Assembly (NCBI GenBank): GCA_031424795.1
Contig: JANPIC010000074.1
Location: 1-20,548, forward strand
Source of the DNA: Aalborgiella sp031424795
GTDB taxonomy: Bacteria > Pseudomonadota > Gammaproteobacteria > Burkholderiales > Burkholderiaceae_C
Reading direction: 5' to 3'
Length of the DNA: 20,548 nt
The translations under genes and the position numbers were made by a program. A model generated the notes under the pieces. The model ran no database searches. It was given only the letters and a program-made list of their open reading frames with translations, and was not told the origin of the DNA. Positions within the stretch are counted from its first letter, which is position 1, and each line of letters opens with the position of its first letter. Below, in pieces: positions 8,495 through 16,919 of this stretch.

Positions 8495-9295
8495 AACGCG
8501 ATGCTGCAATGCTGGCAACTGTTGTCGGTGATGCTTTAATTTAACGATATCCAAATCAGCTGTCACCACGCCTTCGCCTGCTGGCAAGACTGACATCACT
8601 TCGCCCCAAGGCTCAATCACCATCGTATGCCCCCAGGTACGGCGACCCGAAGGATGGGTTCCCCCTTGAGCTGGTGCAATCACATACGCCAGATTCTCAA
8701 TAGCTCTAGCACGTAGCAAAATCTCCCAATGCGCCTGCCCAGTTATGTAAGTAAATGCGCTGGGAACCAACCAAGCATCTACGACTTGCATGCGGTATAG
8801 CTCAGGAAAACGCATGTCGTAGCAAACACTTAAACCAATGCGCCAAGTATGACCATCTTTAGATGGTAGATCAAAACTAACAGGCTGATCACCGCGCTCC
8901 AAAACGTGTGATTCATCATAACGCTCGACGCCATTGTCAAAACGGAACAAATGGATTTTGTCGTACCGAGCGGCTAACTCACCATTCGGCGAATAGACCA
9001 AAACACTGTTTCGGACATGCATGGGGTCATCCGTGCCTATGGGCATGGTTCCGCCGATGATCCACAGCTTCAGTTCACGTGCCATTGCCGCAAAAAAATG
9101 CTGAATTTTTCCATGCCCAGACTCCTCTGAGATAGCCAATTTATCCGTATCTTTGCTGCCAATCATACAAAAATACTCTGGCAGCGCTGCAAGCTCTGCC
9201 CCTTGCTGAGCCGCTTGTTTTAGCAATACAGCTGCGCGCTGTAGGTTTACATCCAAGTCGGCGCCAGCGACCATTTGAATTGCAGCTACTTTCAT
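8489..9295 (-). CDS. Carbon-nitrogen hydrolase (nitrilase superfamily, Nit1-like amidase)
   Basis: Cytoplasmic amidase of 268 residues, the normal size for the Nit branch that includes omega-amidase and deaminated-glutathione amidase. The Glu-Lys-Cys catalytic triad is visible: E40 in LPEYF, K113 in YDKIHLF, and C158 in LSVCYDMRFPELYR. The motif RARAIENLAYVIAPAQGG and GHTMVIEPWGEV are also typical. Nit1-type enzymes repair side-products of transamination by hydrolysing 2-oxoamides; whether this one prefers deaminated glutathione is inference. It begins 12 bp after yhdP, with AGGA 9-12 nt before the ATG, and is very likely cotranscribed with yhdP. Its stop overlaps the end of the convergent small membrane protein gene by 6 bp. 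Confidence 0.9.
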   Translation of the reverse strand: MKVAAIQMVAGADLDVNLQRAAVLLKQAAQQGAELAALPEYFCMIGSKDTDKLAISEESGHGKIQHFFAAMARELKLWIIGGTMPIGTDDPMHVRNSVLVYSPNGELAARYDKIHLFRFDNGVERYDESHVLERGDQPVSFDLPSKDGHTWRIGLSVCYDMRFPELYRMQVVDAWLVPSAFTYITGQAHWEILLRARAIENLAYVIAPAQGGTHPSGRRTWGHTMVIEPWGEVMSVLPAGEGVVTADLDIVKLKHHRQQLPALQHRVL

Positions 9296-9307
9296 AAAAT
9301 CAAATCC

Positions 9308-12300
9308 TTATTTTTTAACTTCTGGTCTTGGGGTTCTTTTCACTTCAGTCACCACAGGATCAGCCCATGTTCCAGAAACTTTGAACTCTTTTGTGACAGC
9401 CTCAATCAGAGGCTGTCGGAGAAACAATTGTGCCAAAAACGTTCCCAAACCTATCGCAGGATTAATGGCCGAAGCCACCAATAACGATGCAACACCAGCA
9501 TTTACCTCAGGCGCATACACCACTCTGATCTCTTGCGTGCCAGCAGCAATATCCGATTTTCCATCCATCAAAATAACGGCATTAACGCCACTGATTTGCA
9601 TATTGTTGGTAGTAGCCAAACCGCGATCTATGGTCACATCACCGCGTAAAAAATCAAAAACAAAACCTTCGCTGAATACATCTCGAAAGTCTAATGTCAA
9701 CCGTTTTGCAATCGACTGCATGCTTAATACGCTCAATAGTTTTGCGGCCCCAGGATCCACCTTCAGGAACTGGCCGTTCTCGACGTTGATATTGAATTGA
9801 CCTGCCAATGTTGGGTAATTCATTGCCAGGGGGGAGCCACGCCAAGTTAGCTGACCATCAAGCTTTCCTTTGCCATTACGCACCACGCCTTTAAAACCAA
9901 ATCGCTCAAGTAGTTGGCCTGTATCGGATATGTCTAGCTTGAAGTCTATGCCTGTCGTGCGGCGTTCAAGTGTATTTAGCAGATTCGCATCACCCTTGCT
10001 TGCGGCATCTGTGCGTAAACCCTCGCGATAGGCCCAAAAACCATTTGCTGTTAATTTTGCCTCTGGTACAGTGACATTCAGCCGATTCAAGCGCCATACG
10101 CGTGTGCCGTCTGCTGCACCACTTGCGTTTGACAAACGGTTAACAGCATCAATTTCAATTTTTCCGAATTTTTGACCTCGCAACTCGAAATCCTCAACCA
10201 CCAAATCCAAAGCAGGAATACTGACCGGTTGTTCATCCAACAGTTTCTCAACATCTTTGACTTGTGCCTCTCCAATCACCAACCGTGCTAATCGCGCATA
10301 AATACGCCCTGTTGCCAGTGACGGTGTGGCTTGTCTATATTCCACATAGCCGCTGAGTTGTTTAGCCTCCATGTTGGCGCGCCAAATTGACCCTTCCCGT
10401 GATCCACCGATAACAACATTTTCAAATTTTCGGCCCTCGACAATCAGCTCCTTTGTTCGAACCGCCATTGTTGAAGGAATCAAATCATCAAAAACACGTT
10501 GATTCGAAGCTGCTTGCACACCAGCTTTTGCTGCAGTGCCGACACTGCTGTTTTGTAAAGAAGTAAAAAATTTAGACCACTCATCTAGATCCAAACGGTC
10601 GACATTGACATTGGCTGCAACGGCATTGTTCGGCTCAGGCGTCCCTTCACCAGCATCTAAGCCCACACTCATGGATCCGCGAATGACCTTTGGCACATTG
10701 CCGCCAATATCGCGCATGAGTTTGAAGTCTGCTATTTTTTCAACGCTTAGATTTATGTTGTCTTTCAGACGAACCTTGCCATCTCTCTCGGGAATGATCG
10801 ATGACTCCACCAAAGTATTCTCAAACTTCAAGGGCCAGATGCTTTGCGCTGGTTTATTAAATGGCGCGGGCAAAGTCAAAGCTAGACCTTGCAAATTGGT
10901 TTGAACAGAGACCTCCGTTTGATCGTGCACGAAACGCAACTGCGCAGTGTAAGCCGTACTTCCAGAAGCACTTTTAGCCAACTGCGGAATGAAACTCAGC
11001 TCACTAGCACGTTGCAAACCAAGCGCACTGGCAACCCCTTGGCCGCGAATGACGACGCCCTTGCCCGTGGGACTCAAAGCCGGATCACTTGCACTCAAAT
11101 TTCCACCGTCAAAACGAACTGCATCGCCAAACATCAAGGCTTGGGCGTCTTTGATTAGGAATCCTTTTTCAGAGAAGCGCAACAACCCTTTGGCTTGACC
11201 AATCAAAGGGGTTTGAGGGGTCATCTGAACATCGTTTCCCAAGAAAACAATATCGCCTTTGACGCGCGTCTTGTTCAAATCCCCAATTGGTAAAGACAAA
11301 TCGATTTTGAAATCCCCTGAACCACTCGAGGTTGCCTTGCTTAGCGATTGACTGGTGATGCCAGACAAGGGTGACTTGTTGACAAAGCCCAACATATCGA
11401 CCATGGCGCTTTTACCTTGCGCATTCAGATTGACGACGGTGAGTTTCAAATCTGGAATGGTGACATTAGCCTGCGCAATTGAAATACCAGGCAAACCAGC
11501 CACCTCAGCACTCGTGCTTTTTACGCTCAAACTGGTTCTGTCTAAAACCATTTCTCCAGCTACTTTGTTGAGTTCAGGCCAAGGCAAATCGGCAGGGTCT
11601 TGCAATCGTTTGGGCACATAGGCTACACGTGCATTGTTAAATTTTGCTGTGATTTTGAAATCGCCTTGTTTCGCTTTTGCAGCAGGTATGTCCCAGACTT
11701 CGCCCTTGATTTTAAAATCGACTTCGCTAGCTTTGCCATCAATCAGTAAATCTCGCACATATTCACGCGCAGTTGTGGGAATACCTAATGGCAGATAACG
11801 CGAAACTTTAGATAACTCAGCATTGGTCAATTTCGCATTTAAATCCAAAATTCCTGGGAATTTGCTTTTGTTGATGGCGGTAGCTGGATCGCTGGTTTTC
11901 CATGTCAATTGCGCGATGCCTTGAGCATCTGCATTTTTAAAACTCAGATTATTTACCGTCACGTCTATGGCAGATGCCGCATTTACATTGGATTTATTTT
12001 TATCTTTTGTATTAGATGGTGTTTTAAGTGGCGTCATACGCCAAACGACATCTGCACTCAATTGATCAACAGGAATCACAGCATCACTGAACATGCCAGG
12101 CAAATCAATAGCACCTTTGTCGATCGTGATTTTTGCTTTCCCACCCGCAGAGCTCACATCAAAATCGATACTTGCCCCGCGAAAACCAGGTCGTCCAACC
12201 GAATCATGCTTATCAATGCCTTCACCGACTTGGTTGGTATTGGATTTGGATGAAATTTGTACACCTTTGATAATACCCTTGGCTTTAAGGTCTTGCGGCG

Positions 12301-13582
12301 CATCAGGATAGCCCTGCCAATGCGCGGATATCGACTGAATCACACCATGTGGTGCCAAACTGGCGATGATCTCATGCGTTGAAGCGCCCAAAGGAATTTT
12401 GTTCGCGATCAAGCTGATAACTGCTAAATCCAGTTTATCCGCCTTAAAGTCGTTGATGCTTTGCGCAGCGTCAAAAGTACTAGCAACTGAGCCATCAGCA
12501 GCTTCCATCCGGGTTGGATTCGTTTGCGAGAACAGCATGTTGCCGCCCGGCCAGCGCAAACCGTCTCGCGTTTGAAACTGCAAATTTTGTGTTGACGCTT
12601 CAAAGCCTTGCTTCAGCTTGCGCCCTATCAACCGACCAGACATAGATTGCAAAGCCAAGGGCTCCAAACCTTTACCCAGCGTTGCATCAACTTGAGCGAG
12701 AGCTACATCTGCGGTTGTGCTTACCCATTCACCCTTGGCAATACTCGTCCAAGCTTTCAAAGCACCAACACCCCGCCCAGATTGGCCATCTAATTTGATG
12801 TAACGGCTGATTTCTGACACATCAATTTTGGCAAAATCAGTAAAAATTTGTCCGGACCATGCTTTGACATTGCCTTTATCCCCTGACAAAAGCGATTGCG
12901 TGAATTGCCCACGCAGTGAAAATCTATCACCCCAGACCGCTGGCGGTGTCGCATCCAAACGCAGCTCATGCTTATTTAACGGATTGCGTGACACAAAATC
13001 AACCTGGCTCAAGGTCAAAGGTGGCGGCACACCCAATGCACCGTTGGGCATTTCATCCACCCAATGCACCATGCCGTTACGGATGGCAAACTCAGGCTGC
13101 GAGAAAAACCAATCGGCACCGCCACTCGCGTTTTTGTCGTCTTTAGAAAAATCTAAACCTGCAATGGTTAATTTCCCCTGTGCATCACGTCGAATGTTCA
13201 ATTCTGGCGATTCGATCAAAATTTGCTCCACATTCAATTGCAGCAAAGATGCGGGCGACACAGATGCCCAAATGCGTGGCAATTTCAAGGCTTCCCGCCC
13301 TGCAGCATCCAGCAATGCAATGTCTTTGAGCTCAAATGAAGGAATGATGCCCACCGATTTGGCTGAGATTTCACCAATTTTTACTGGAACACCCAGCACC
13401 TTGCTGGCCTCAATTTCCAGTCGCGGGCGAAGTTCGCCAATACGGGGCACAATCACCCAATGCAAAGCCATCCAAGCCAACGCGAAAATAACCCAAGCAG
13501 CCATAGCCAAGCCGAGCAGCAGCTTACTCAGCGCGGCGGTGATTTTCCAAAATTTCAGGGAGGCAGGGTCAGATTGATTCAT
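9308..13582 (-). CDS. yhdP: YhdP family AsmA-like envelope protein
   Basis: Very large inner-membrane-anchored protein of the AsmA-like/TamB/YdbH group. In E. coli YhdP, TamB and YdbH form periplasm-spanning bridges for phospholipid delivery to the outer membrane. The sequence has one N-terminal membrane helix (about residues 15-45: LLLGLAMAAWVIFALAWMAL), then about 1300 residues of beta-rich repeats with many Gly/Asp-bounded hydrophobic strands. The typical C-terminal AsmA-like end includes FNINVENGQFLKVDPGAAKL, LSMQSIAKRLTLDF and FEFL-like FDFLRGDVTIDRG. I prefer the ATG at 13582 (1424 residues). An in-frame ATG at 13621 would add 13 residues and run up to the glnE start region; AGGA lies only 3 nt before it. 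It is divergent from glnE and followed closely by the nitrilase gene. Confidence 0.92.
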   Translation of the reverse strand: MNQSDPASLKFWKITAALSKLLLGLAMAAWVIFALAWMALHWVIVPRIGELRPRLEIEASKVLGVPVKIGEISAKSVGIIPSFELKDIALLDAAGREALKLPRIWASVSPASLLQLNVEQILIESPELNIRRDAQGKLTIAGLDFSKDDKNASGGADWFFSQPEFAIRNGMVHWVDEMPNGALGVPPPLTLSQVDFVSRNPLNKHELRLDATPPAVWGDRFSLRGQFTQSLLSGDKGNVKAWSGQIFTDFAKIDVSEISRYIKLDGQSGRGVGALKAWTSIAKGEWVSTTADVALAQVDATLGKGLEPLALQSMSGRLIGRKLKQGFEASTQNLQFQTRDGLRWPGGNMLFSQTNPTRMEAADGSVASTFDAAQSINDFKADKLDLAVISLIANKIPLGASTHEIIASLAPHGVIQSISAHWQGYPDAPQDLKAKGIIKGVQISSKSNTNQVGEGIDKHDSVGRPGFRGASIDFDVSSAGGKAKITIDKGAIDLPGMFSDAVIPVDQLSADVVWRMTPLKTPSNTKDKNKSNVNAASAIDVTVNNLSFKNADAQGIAQLTWKTSDPATAINKSKFPGILDLNAKLTNAELSKVSRYLPLGIPTTAREYVRDLLIDGKASEVDFKIKGEVWDIPAAKAKQGDFKITAKFNNARVAYVPKRLQDPADLPWPELNKVAGEMVLDRTSLSVKSTSAEVAGLPGISIAQANVTIPDLKLTVVNLNAQGKSAMVDMLGFVNKSPLSGITSQSLSKATSSGSGDFKIDLSLPIGDLNKTRVKGDIVFLGNDVQMTPQTPLIGQAKGLLRFSEKGFLIKDAQALMFGDAVRFDGGNLSASDPALSPTGKGVVIRGQGVASALGLQRASELSFIPQLAKSASGSTAYTAQLRFVHDQTEVSVQTNLQGLALTLPAPFNKPAQSIWPLKFENTLVESSIIPERDGKVRLKDNINLSVEKIADFKLMRDIGGNVPKVIRGSMSVGLDAGEGTPEPNNAVAANVNVDRLDLDEWSKFFTSLQNSSVGTAAKAGVQAASNQRVFDDLIPSTMAVRTKELIVEGRKFENVVIGGSREGSIWRANMEAKQLSGYVEYRQATPSLATGRIYARLARLVIGEAQVKDVEKLLDEQPVSIPALDLVVEDFELRGQKFGKIEIDAVNRLSNASGAADGTRVWRLNRLNVTVPEAKLTANGFWAYREGLRTDAASKGDANLLNTLERRTTGIDFKLDISDTGQLLERFGFKGVVRNGKGKLDGQLTWRGSPLAMNYPTLAGQFNINVENGQFLKVDPGAAKLLSVLSMQSIAKRLTLDFRDVFSEGFVFDFLRGDVTIDRGLATTNNMQISGVNAVILMDGKSDIAAGTQEIRVVYAPEVNAGVASLLVASAINPAIGLGTFLAQLFLRQPLIEAVTKEFKVSGTWADPVVTEVKRTPRPEVKK

Positions 13583-13631
13583 AAGTTGCAGTCCACAATT
13601 ATGACTGCTCGCTTTGGCCATAGTTCCTAAT

Positions 13632-14753
13632 ATGTCGAACTTACTCAGGTTTGCCCATTATTCACGGTTCTTTCAGCGCATTGACAGACGTTACGCAGAT
13701 TATTTGGCTGAACTAGCGCCAGGCGAGCCACAACGTGCCGCGATGCAAGCCACTTACGATGCCTTGCGACGCACAGGTCTAGATGTCAGTGCGGCGCTGC
13801 GCATTTTGCGACAACTGGTCATGCACAGGCTCATTCAATTGGATTGCGAACAGCATGCAGCCCTGCGCGTGGTTACCCGTGCTGTGACTGATTTAGCCGA
13901 ATTGGCGCTGGAAATAGCCTTGCAAACCGCTTACTTAGGCCTAGATGCTTTGCACGGAAACACAAGCAGCGCAAACATGTGGATCGTCGGCATGGGTAAG
14001 CTGGGGGCACGAGAGCTGAATGTATCCAGCGATATTGACCTGATTTACGTCTACGACCAAGACGGTGAAACCACTGGTAACTCGGAAGGTCGTAACAAAA
14101 TTTCACACCACGAGTATTTTGCTAAAGCTGTCAAAATCGTCTACGACTTGGTGGGCGCAACGACGGAGCACGGTTTCGTCTTTCGGGTTGATTTAGCGTT
14201 GCGTCCGCATGGCAATTCTGGCCCTGCGGCGGTATCGCTGGCTGGCTTGGAGCAATATTTGCAAGTGCAAGGCCGCGAATGGGAGCGTTTTGCGTGGCTG
14301 AAAAGCCGCGTGGTTGCACCGCAGAGCAGCATCACGAATCATTCCGCCAAGGCTTTGCGTGATGTTGTTTTGCCCTTTGTGTTCAGAAAATACTTGGATT
14401 ACAACGTTTTTGAGTCACTGCGTACGCTACATCTGCAAATCCGCCAAGAATCTACCCGCCGCAGCGCTGGCCGACCTGAGCGGGCGAATGACGTGAAACT
14501 GTCGCGAGGCGGCATACGTGAGATTGAATTCACCGTGCAACTGCTGCAAGTGGTGCGCGGCGGCCAATACCCTGAGCTGCGCAAACGCCCTACTTTGGAC
14601 GCCCTGCAGCGCGTTGCCCATGCCGGTCTGATGCCGCAAGCCACCGCTGATGCGCTGTGCGCCGCCTACGCGTTTTTGCGCCGCGTCGAGCACCGCATTC
14701 AATACCTGGACGACCAGCAAACCCACGCCATGCCCACGCAAGACGCTGATTAG
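13632..14753 (+). CDS. glnE: GlnE N-terminal half: adenylyl-removase domain, truncated
   Basis: If translation stops at the TAG, this 373-residue product holds the N-terminal GlnE nucleotidyltransferase fold (GMGKLGARELN, SDIDLIYVYDQDGE, LALRPHGNSGPAAVSLAGL) and the following helical segment (LSRGGIREIEFTVQLLQVVR, FLRRVEHRIQYLDDQQTHA). This is the half that removes AMP from glutamine synthetase. In E. coli the stable removase fragment extends to about residue 440, so this product would lack the last helices of the domain and may not be active. It is divergent from yhdP, with 49 bp between the chosen starts. Confidence 0.75.
   Translation: MSNLLRFAHYSRFFQRIDRRYADYLAELAPGEPQRAAMQATYDALRRTGLDVSAALRILRQLVMHRLIQLDCEQHAALRVVTRAVTDLAELALEIALQTAYLGLDALHGNTSSANMWIVGMGKLGARELNVSSDIDLIYVYDQDGETTGNSEGRNKISHHEYFAKAVKIVYDLVGATTEHGFVFRVDLALRPHGNSGPAAVSLAGLEQYLQVQGREWERFAWLKSRVVAPQSSITNHSAKALRDVVLPFVFRKYLDYNVFESLRTLHLQIRQESTRRSAGRPERANDVKLSRGGIREIEFTVQLLQVVRGGQYPELRKRPTLDALQRVAHAGLMPQATADALCAAYAFLRRVEHRIQYLDDQQTHAMPTQDAD
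14751..14753 (+). other. In-frame TAG (amber) in glnE
   Basis: This single stop codon separates two stretches of GlnE that lie in the same frame. The next codons, CAA TGG ATA GCA CAA AGC ATG, restore conserved sequence at once, so no base is lost or gained. One base change from TTG (Leu), a frequent codon here, would close the gap. Confidence 0.85.
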
Positions 14754-14771
14754 CAATGGATAGCACAAAGC

Positions 14772-16361
14772 ATGGGCTACAAAGAATGCGACAGCGACAG
14801 CTGTGCGTTTTTAACCGATTTAGATGTCCACCGCGAGCTGGTGGCGAACGAATTTGACAAGCTTTTGGGTGGTTTTCAGCAAACCAATTCGAAAGAATGC
14901 GGCACACAAGCATGCAAAGTTTGCCCTGCACCTACCTCGTCCGCAGCAGTCCCAGCAGCATCCAACGCAGCTGCGAGCCATTCAACGGCTGCATTCGACC
15001 AACGTGTTACTGAGCTGGCCGAGCACCCGCGCGTACTCAACCTGCGTGAAGACGCCAGAGGACGCTTGATGCGCTTGGTGCAGCGCACAACGGCGTGGCT
15101 GCAAGGCGGTCGCGTGACCGAGCTAGCCGCCTTGCGCAGTGCCGACTTTTTAGAGCCACTTTTGCGCCGTGAAAGCTACCTGGCATTGCTGTGGGAGCGA
15201 CCCATGGTGCACGAGCGCCTGCTCAAGCTTCTAGGCAGCGCCCGCTGGCCCGCCAAGTATTTGCTGCAACACCCCGGTGTGATGGACGAACTGGCGGGTG
15301 ACGCTTGGTTGACCGAGCGGTTTGACGCGCCTGAGTTTGAAGCCGAGCTGGCGCTGCGCCTCAAGGCTTTGAAATCCACCGGTGAAGACGACGTGGAAAC
15401 CCTGCTCAACTTGTTGCGCCGCGCCCACCACGCCGAGTTGTTCCGCATTTTGGCGCGAGACGTAGAAGGCCAGCTCACTGTGGAGCAAGTGGCGGATGAC
15501 CTCAGCGCCTTGGCCGATACCGTGCTGCGCGTCACTGTCGCATGGTGCTGGGAGCGTCACAAAAACAAACATATTGACTACCCACAAATCGCCATCATTG
15601 GCTACGGCAAATTAGGGGGTAAAGAGTTGGGTTACGGCAGCGACCTAGACATCGTTTTCATCTACGAAGACGCCGATGAAAATGCGGGTGAAATATACAG
15701 CTCATTCGTCCGCAAACTCATTACCTGGCTAGACACCAAAACCTCAGAAGGTGATTTGTTTGAAATCGACACCGCCTTGCGCCCCAACGGCAATTCTGGC
15801 TTGTTGGTGACTAGCTTTGCGGCGTTCTCGGATTACCAAGAAAAACGCGGTAGCAACACCGCCTGGACCTGGGAGCACCAAGCCATGACCCGCGCCCGCT
15901 TCGTCGCTGGTTTTGAGCCGCTGTGTGCCAAATTCGACCAAGTCCGCCAAAACGTCATCTGCGCCCCGCGTGATTTACCGGCTTTGAGGCAAGAAATCAT
16001 CGCCATGCGCGACAAAGTCCGTGCTGCGCACCCCGTCAAACCCGACCAATTCGATGTCAAACACAGCCCTGGTGGCATGCTAGATGCCGAATTCGCCGTG
16101 CAATACCTCGTCCTAGCCCACAGCACCAACCACCCCGAACTGCAACCCAACCTAGGCAACATCGCCCTGATGCAGCATGCCGAAGTCGTCGGCTTGCTCC
16201 CCAAAGGCGTGGGCGAGGCCGCAGCCATCGCCTACCGCAGCCTGCGGCATGTGCAGCACGTGGCGCGGCTAGACGAAGCGCCTACGCAGGTTTCTAGCGC
16301 TGAATTACGCGTCGAGCGGGATGCAATGTTGGGACTTTGGGATGCGGTGTTTGCTATTTAA
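14772..16361 (+). CDS. glnE: GlnE C-terminal half: linker plus adenylyltransferase domain
   Basis: The first ATG after the amber codon (14772) opens 529 residues. They contain the end of the removase domain (AFLTDLDVHRELVANEFDKL), an unusual Ala/Ser-rich linker with a small cysteine cluster (KECGTQACKVCPAP), the central regulatory helices, and the complete adenylyltransferase domain (GYGKLGGKELGYGSDLDIVF, DTALRPNGNSGLLVTSFAAF, VKHSPGGMLDAEFAVQYLVL). In principle this half can adenylylate glutamine synthetase alone, as separated E. coli domains can. No Shine-Dalgarno precedes this ATG, so independent translation is doubtful without reinitiation or readthrough. The last two codons and the stop are supplied by repeat copy B. 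Confidence 0.75.
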   Translation: MGYKECDSDSCAFLTDLDVHRELVANEFDKLLGGFQQTNSKECGTQACKVCPAPTSSAAVPAASNAAASHSTAAFDQRVTELAEHPRVLNLREDARGRLMRLVQRTTAWLQGGRVTELAALRSADFLEPLLRRESYLALLWERPMVHERLLKLLGSARWPAKYLLQHPGVMDELAGDAWLTERFDAPEFEAELALRLKALKSTGEDDVETLLNLLRRAHHAELFRILARDVEGQLTVEQVADDLSALADTVLRVTVAWCWERHKNKHIDYPQIAIIGYGKLGGKELGYGSDLDIVFIYEDADENAGEIYSSFVRKLITWLDTKTSEGDLFEIDTALRPNGNSGLLVTSFAAFSDYQEKRGSNTAWTWEHQAMTRARFVAGFEPLCAKFDQVRQNVICAPRDLPALRQEIIAMRDKVRAAHPVKPDQFDVKHSPGGMLDAEFAVQYLVLAHSTNHPELQPNLGNIALMQHAEVVGLLPKGVGEAAAIAYRSLRHVQHVARLDEAPTQVSSAELRVERDAMLGLWDAVFAI

Positions 16362-16395
16362 TTTATAGCTATTAAGGAAACAAATACGCCGGCTA
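16353..16395 (+). repeat. Interspersed 43-bp repeat, copy B, over the glnE stop
   Basis: It has the left arm GCTATTTAATTTATAGC, a 16-nt middle, and ACGCCGGCTA. The first nine bases (GCT ATT TAA) are the last two codons and stop of glnE, so the repeat defines the C-terminus. The remainder lies in the 65-bp gap between the convergent glnE and rfaE2. The inverted pairing seen in copies A and C is weak here. Confidence 0.75.
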
Positions 16396-16426
16396 GTGGC
16401 ATATTTTCCCCTTAAAACTCAATCAT

Positions 16427-16903
16427 TCATCGATGTGAGCGAATTTTGACCACCAAAGCCGTCGTCGAATACCCCTCCACAAACGGCAAAGCCAGCGCTT
16501 TGCCGCCGTAGCTCTCCACCAACTGCGCCTCTTTCAGCTTGGCCATGTCGTAATCGCCACCTTTGACGATGACTTGCGGGCGCAGTTCGTTGATGATTTC
16601 TAGCGGGGTGTCTTCGTCAAACCACGTCACCAAGCTGACGGATTCCAGCGCGGCGATCAGTGTGGCGCGGTCGGTGTCGGTGTTCAGGGGGCGATCTGGG
16701 CCTTTGCCTAGGCGTTTGGCAGATGCGTCTGTGTTCAGCGCGACGACCAAGCTACCGCCCAAACTGCGGGCTTGGGCGAGGTAGGTGACGTGGCCGGCGT
16801 GCAGGACGTCGAAGACGCCGTTGGTGAAGACGACGGGTTGCGTCAGGGCTTTGACACGGTCTGCGGCGTCTTGGCGGGAGGTGATTTTGTCTAGAAAACT
16901 CAA
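16427..16903 (-). CDS. rfaE2: D-glycero-beta-D-manno-heptose 1-phosphate adenylyltransferase
   Basis: Nucleotidyltransferase that makes ADP-D-glycero-beta-D-manno-heptose for the LPS inner core. It corresponds to the C-terminal domain of the fused HldE of enterobacteria, here a stand-alone protein as is usual in betaproteobacteria. Motifs: FTNGVFDVLHAGHVTYLAQA with the HxGH nucleotide-binding signature, VVALNTDASAKRLGKGPDRP, VTWFDEDTPL, VIVKGGDYD, and the C-terminal YSTTALVVKIR. There is no ATG near the N-terminus. I choose TTG at 16903 (158 residues), which lies 16 bp after the upstream gst stop. A TTG at 16939 would overlap gst by 20 bp and add residues unlike the family. It is probably cotranscribed with gst. 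Confidence 0.9.
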   Translation of the reverse strand: MSFLDKITSRQDAADRVKALTQPVVFTNGVFDVLHAGHVTYLAQARSLGGSLVVALNTDASAKRLGKGPDRPLNTDTDRATLIAALESVSLVTWFDEDTPLEIINELRPQVIVKGGDYDMAKLKEAQLVESYGGKALALPFVEGYSTTALVVKIRSHR

Positions 16904-16919
16904 GCCGCTAAGCTGGTTT

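Larger units (their letters stand above)
13632..16361 (+). pseudogene. glnE: glnE interrupted by one in-frame amber codon
   Basis: Bifunctional glutamine synthetase adenylyltransferase/adenylyl-removing enzyme. It adds AMP to or removes AMP from glutamine synthetase in response to PII and glutamine. The reading frame is continuous for 909 codons, close to normal length, except for TAG at 14751-14753 (codon 374). Conserved sequence runs straight through: THAMPTQDAD, stop, then QWIAQSMGY, where homologues have a leucine in the context DDDLAWIARTMGY. A TTG to TAG change explains it. Both catalytic nucleotidyltransferase motifs are intact: GMGKLGARELN with SDIDLIYVYD near residue 120, and GYGKLGGKELGYGSDLDIVF near 656. 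The alternative TTG start at 13614 adds six residues. Either a recent pseudogene, a split gene, amber readthrough or a sequencing error. Confidence 0.85.

Noticed and set aside
12828..13577. 249-codon plus-strand open frame opposite yhdP
   Set aside because: It is a shadow of the YhdP coding frame with Ser- and Pro-rich low-information sequence and no start signal.
14754..14771. A frameshift in glnE instead of a nonsense codon
   Set aside because: The frame before and after the stop is the same and conserved residues flank the TAG directly, so no base is gained or lost.
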